Made by a program: the position numbers and the translations under genes. 64,000 bases of DNA from Amorphochlora amoebiformis. Its lineage: Eukaryota; Cercozoa; Chlorarachniophyceae. Position 1 is the stretch's first letter, and the number at the start of each line of letters is the position of its first letter. The stretch covers positions 434,001 to 498,000 of the forward strand of contig BAAHQB010000004.1 of the NCBI GenBank assembly GCA_054601695.1, given 5' to 3'. Under the pieces are notes generated by a model. The model did not search any database. It worked only from the letters and a program-made list of their open reading frames with translations, and was not told the origin of the DNA. Shown here in pieces: positions 1 to 64,000 of the stretch.

Positions 1-85
1 ACATATATTAGAAATGTATATATATATATACATTTAATTGTATATGTATATATAACAAAAATATATATATATATATATATATACA

Positions 86-124
<39 letters not shown>

Positions 125-178
125 TATATATATATATATATATATGTTAATACATATATATATATATATATGTATGTT

Positions 179-214
<36 letters not shown>

Positions 215-246
215 CTACCGACATATATGTATATTGATATTTATAA

Positions 247-288
<42 letters not shown>

Positions 289-405
289 CCAGATAGTCCA
301 AGATAAAAAGCTGAATATCGACGTAAATACAACCCTGACAATACCCCTAACCCGAATAACCCGTGTCGTATACCTATCCTAACCCCAGTCTACCGTTGTG
401 TGCAG
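1..405. repeat. (TA)n-dominated intron at left edge
   Basis: Almost entirely (TA)n with short CA runs. The 110 bases before the acceptor at 405 have normal composition. No gene seen. Confidence 0.9.
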
Positions 406-12327
<11,922 letters not shown>

Positions 12328-12718
12328 AGCAGTACTAGTGCGCGGGTTCGGAATATACGTTACTAGTTTTATGCCGTGATCGACTATCGAAAACATGCGC
12401 AAGTGATAGTATGATATAGATAACCAGGAATACATATACCATCTCTATCTACCTTCTACAGTCTAGTACAGTTCTAGACGATATCCTTGACAAAAACTAG
12501 ATACTCTAGATACGTCGTACACGTAACGAATGATTATGTGATATGAAACTTTGTCTAGATGTTGAGACGCTAGAGACGGTCCGTTGAAAAGTTTAATTTT
12601 TACAGTGCGATCGCGGGTCTGCCGACCGTAGGTATGTAGACTAGACGTCGTCAGCCAACAGATTTCCTAGCACCTTGATCAACCACGAACTACAGTTTGT
12701 CATTCACTCTAAATACCT
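12328..12718. other. Convergent 3' interval between the glycosyltransferase-like gene and eIF2-beta
   Basis: 391 bp of normal-composition DNA lies between two stop codons facing each other. It must hold both 3' UTRs and both polyadenylation sites. No further coding exon, RNA gene or repeat is recognisable. Confidence 0.7.
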
Positions 12719-13855
12719 CTAAGTTTGCTGCATCTTCTTCTTGCGACGATCCGCCCGCATTGTAGCATGGTAACCAGACTTGATTGGAGCAACTGAGCGT
12801 CGAGATCCACATATTTGGCACTCTAGAAAATAGAGCCTAGTCATAGGGTCTCTGGAGAGTGTGGTCTCCGGGCTGCGGCACATTCTGCAGGTGACGTATT
12901 CAACTGAGGTTGATAATAAAAGCATTAGCGACGAAAACGGATTTGAATGCGTGTTGCTATGCATGGGCATCGGTAGAATATATTGCAGGAGGAACAAGGT
13001 ATAGACGGATATTAACACGCTTGGTAACAAAGAGCGAGGTATAAAAACTCACATATGTATTTCTTGAGCAGGCTCTCAATCTGCTTCGGGACGTAGCGAC
13101 CCTTAATAACGAGCCTCCCGTTCCCATCGTTGGACGCTGTGTGAAATATGAGGATCAAGATACCTCCAAATATTTTAAAAATGCCACTTTGTGTTACCGT
13201 CGGCCCCCAACTCAGCAAGAACATAAGCTTGCATGTGCTCATTGTTTCTACGAAGCCTGCAGGAAAAAATATAAGATACTGAACGATTAATCATTAGAAT
13301 AATTACAGCTTGCAGATTTGAGGGAAATTAGCCCAGCAAGTCCTCCTAGTTCCCACACGGTTGAGAGCAGGAGGTGGGATGGTGTGCCGCTTTTTAACAT
13401 TGAGGTTCGGGTTCTTATCCATTAGCAGCTTGAAACAGCGCTCAAGCAGCTGAAGATTTATTCGATGCATCAGTGTGAATTCAACAAAAGTTGCATTCTT
13501 GGAAATAACGTGCAGGTACCTCAGTGTAGGGATATTCGGCCTCCTCCACCATCTCCGCGCGCTCGGGGGCGGCTGAAACTCATAAGTCTCAATCCACGTA
13601 TGTATCAAACCACTTAAGCATGAGAAAATACCACCTTTTTTCACCTCTTCAGCCTTTACGGGCTTTTTTTTTTTCTTCTTCTTCTTTTTCTTGAGTCCTT
13701 TCTGGAAGTCCAGGAGCTAGCGCAAAGCAAGAAAACCCCCCCCACAAGAAGACGTGTCCAATTAATCAGATCTCGTTTGCGCTCATTCGAAGGTTATATA
13801 CCTCAGAGTCGTCCTCTGGGGAAGCCTTCTCATCCGGGTTCACTGTATCAGACAT
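12719..13855 (-). CDS. EIF2S2: Translation initiation factor eIF2 subunit beta, complete, 7 exons, 216 aa
   Basis: eIF2-beta is the subunit of the eIF2 GTPase that binds eIF5 and eIF2B and helps deliver initiator Met-tRNA to the 40S ribosome. Exons in coding order: 13855-13802, 13716-13635, 13572-13520, 13449-13307, 13247-13198, 13136-13053, 12903-12719 (TAG). Phases agree and the total is 651 nt. The N-terminus is acidic ([10 protein letters not shown]), followed by a single run of ten lysines after LDFQKGL (the K-box that contacts eIF5/eIF2B). Next come YPYTELLERCF, the core [31 protein letters not shown], and a C-terminal CxxC...CxxC zinc ribbon (CRMC, CQIC). Yeast and mammals have three lysine boxes and 285-333 residues; this protein has one box and is short, as in some protists. 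Introns are only 59-149 bp with no TA microsatellite, unlike most of the window. It diverges from the SREK1-like gene across 147 bp. Confidence 0.97.
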
Positions 13856-14002
13856 CACAGGTAGTTTCTGGCTTCGTGCGCAGCGATGGGTGCCACAAAT
13901 GCCGAGCAACAACTATTTCGGCCGAAATTTTCTTTTCGTTTGGACTGCTAGAGGGTTAACATTTCCCTCGGGATCACCATTCTGCGTGGGTCCGATTAAG
14001 AC
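13856..14002. promoter_or_regulatory. Divergent promoter/5' leader interval between eIF2-beta and the SREK1-like gene
   Basis: Only 147 bp separate the two start codons (minus ATG at 13855, plus ATG at 14003), so both transcripts probably share a bidirectional promoter. The interval has normal base composition and no microsatellite. No TATA box or initiator can be assigned. It sits inside the single compact, repeat-free island of the window. Confidence 0.6.
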
Positions 14003-16905
<2,903 letters not shown>

Positions 16906-17604
16906 GAAGAAGGATCGTGCCTGCTCAATCTGCCCCTTTCACGGTCGGGTCGTAAGTTACCCGAAAACACGCTGCATCGAGTTCGTAGCTTCGACCTGCC
17001 AACTGTAACGTATCCGGAAACAGCTGCAGCTGCGGTACCGATGAGCCTAATGTTTACTGCCCTAGTCTAGCATATGCAATGTAAAGTTACAGTAGGCAAG
17101 GGTTACAACACTAGTCACACAACTTCTGAACTTGTAATTAAGCTTCGATACTCTCGATGAGTACATATTAAATAGATTAACTAGATTAACTAGTTAAGCT
17201 AGTAAGTAGAAACATTTAATGATCATCGGTCAGAGATTTGAAACCAATAGACTAGTAGCAGAGAAAGCCGGAAGTCTGGCTGATAGCGAAAATAGATACA
17301 TTCGAAAAGTTTAAACCCGCATGCGCGCGATAAACTCAACTCTATATAGCTAGCTCTGAGTTCTCTCTTGACGAATTGATTGGGTCCATAGCATGAATAT
17401 ATGTACAACGTCATGAAAAAAATAAAATATATGACAGTATCTAGATATATATATATATATATTTCTATATATATATATATAACTATAAATCACAATATGT
17501 ATATATTATACATACATATATATATCTAGATATATATATATATATGTATGTATATATATATACAATGTATATATATATATATATAGAAAATATATATGCA
17601 TTTA

Positions 17605-17643
<39 letters not shown>

Positions 17644-17801
17644 CATATATATATATATATACATATGTATATATACACATATATATATATTGGAGTAAAG
17701 AACAATTGGGTTCGTTATCGATCACCAATTAAATAATAGCAACTTGGTGCCTCTACTAGCTCTAGCGTCTAGGTTCTGCAGGTTAGCTGAGCTCATCTAG
17801 A
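16906..17801. other. Convergent 3' interval between the SREK1-like gene and the M16 protease
   Basis: About 500 bp of ordinary sequence after the SREK1-like stop is followed by (TA)n and a second ordinary stretch before the protease stop (17802-17804). It holds both 3' UTRs. The open frame at 17223-17414 has no recognisable content and is not called. Confidence 0.6.
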
Positions 17802-54317
<36,516 letters not shown>

Positions 54318-55374
54318 AACGTGACTAATGGCTATATCACTCTAGGTTCCGATAAATATACCGAGGAATTATTTAAAATAGCTCTTCGGCTATTGAATGG
54401 TTGCAACCTATTATGGGCCACCCCCATTTCGCACCTCAGCTATGATAGGACGGCTTCCCCAGAAGTTCCCTTGCTTCCAATCAATTTACATTTTTTCACA
54501 CATCCTATACGGACCGAAATATCATCGGGGGAGATAGAGAGAAGTAAGGGAGGAAAGACCTGGAAAGTCTCATATGTGACAATACGGTTAGTCACAAGAT
54601 TGAATGCCAGTATAGTGACTTTTCTGTGACGTCACACGAGGAGAACACGTGAGTCAATAGTCACCGACGATTCGCCATGGGCTCCTCGGCGGCCTCTAAT
54701 CAAGTAACTTTCGAGTACCCTCCCGCCCTTTTCAAATATTTTTGCCACAAAATGGGTGGGGTGGACACCATATAAAGAGCTAATGCCGTGAGCGGGAAGG
54801 AGAGGGCATAACGAAGAACTTTCGGGGGAAAATCGGTCGAAGCTCGGTACTTTTGATTAAATTCGTTGATTGTCGTTGTTTTTTGTTGTTTGTTGTTCTT
54901 TTGTCTTGGAATTTTAGAATACGATGTATCAGCCTGTAGGCGACGGAAGGCCTGAGGGTTTGAGATGTTCAAACTTCTGATTCCATTCCACCTTTTTGAT
55001 GAGTGCTATTTATATGTGTGTGTACATGTGTATGTATGTGTCTCTTAATTCTTGCCGATGGGCACTCCACCTTGTTGAAAACGGAGTGATATTTATACAT
55101 GTGCTTGTTTGTGTGTGTCAAAACAACTGTGGATATGTGATATATGCGTAAGGATGTGCAATTGTAAATCGAAATGTAAGTATATGTGCACACACAAATG
55201 CACATAAACATGAGGGTTACCTGAACTTCAAATATCTTTTATGTGCAGATGAATTAGAAATGATTTAATTTGTATGTTCTGGTAGACCCTGAGCGTGCTG
55301 TATCGACGTTTCGGTACTCAAAGCGTGTTTTTCTTTGCACAACTATTGATGTATATATAATAATACATATATAT

Positions 55375-55407
<33 letters not shown>

Positions 55408-55532
55408 ATAATATATATATATACATATATATATATATGTATATATATTTGTGTGTGTGTGTGTGTGTATTTGTGTATATTCATATTTTACGCTCCCGTA
55501 TTCATACCAATAACTACATGTGTAATTGTTAG
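54318..55532. promoter_or_regulatory. Intergenic interval between divergent protease and ABCG genes
   Basis: Normal-composition DNA with no microsatellite until about 55.36 kb. It contains the palindrome TGACGTCA (54627-54634) and CACGTG (54648-54653) about 310-335 bp upstream of the protease ATG. The same strand holds a possible ABCG first exon at 54677-54703. Regulatory use of the palindromes is inference. Confidence 0.5.
54677..54703 (+). CDS. Possible first coding exon of the ABCG gene (MGSSAASNQ)
   Basis: An ATG in good context (CGCCATGG) opens nine codons and runs straight into a GTAACT donor in phase 0. The next confident ABCG exon (55533) needs phase 2, so at least one further exon would have to lie between. 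It is called only because it has start, composition and donor and points at the adjacent gene. Confidence 0.3.
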
Positions 55533-63880
<8,348 letters not shown>

Positions 63881-64000
63881 GTGCATATAATATCTATAAA
63901 TACATATATTTATAAAAATATAAATACTATTCTTATTACTGTATTATTATATTATCATTATTCTTCTTGCTTTAGTTATACTGACAGTATTAATATTAAT

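Overview
This is nuclear DNA of an intron-rich unicellular eukaryote. (TA)n microsatellites fill most of it, together with CT/GA tracts and interstitial TTAGGG-type telomere repeats. Nearly every long open frame is a shadow of these repeats. The genes had to be read exon by exon from short normal-composition islands (28-180 bases) flanked by GT (rarely GC) and AG, checking that codon phase carries over at each junction. No taxon can be fixed. The short eIF2-beta and the SREK1-type protein would suit an alveolate or coccidian relative, but that is inference.

Five genes alternate in direction. (1) A plus-strand gene enters from the left and stops at 12327; its exons resemble a GT-B/UDP-glycosyltransferase C-terminus, and one junction is unresolved. 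(2) eIF2-beta, minus strand, 13855-12719: complete, 7 exons, 216 aa. (3) An SREK1-like two-RRM SR protein, plus strand, 14003-16905: complete, 9 exons, 299 aa. (4) An insulin-degrading-enzyme-type M16 metalloprotease, minus strand, 54317-17802: 49 phase-consistent exons, 1064 aa, spread over 36.5 kb. (5) An ABCG half-transporter, plus strand, from about 55.5 kb off the right edge. Pairs 1/2 and 3/4 converge; pairs 2/3 and 4/5 diverge from short intergenic gaps.

The genes form two classes. From about 12.2 to 15.4 kb, introns are 49-149 bp and free of microsatellite. Everywhere else introns average hundreds of bases and consist mostly of (TA)n. The most unusual signal is a recurrent 'exon-edge echo'. 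At least eight exons have a partial, diverged copy of one edge in the neighbouring intron. Copies of a 5' edge always lie upstream of the true exon and copies of a 3' edge always lie downstream. Other structure includes two GC-AG introns, an 18-bp telomere-variant satellite, long inverted repeats inside introns, a palindrome-rich block, and dispersed repeats carrying TGACGTCA.
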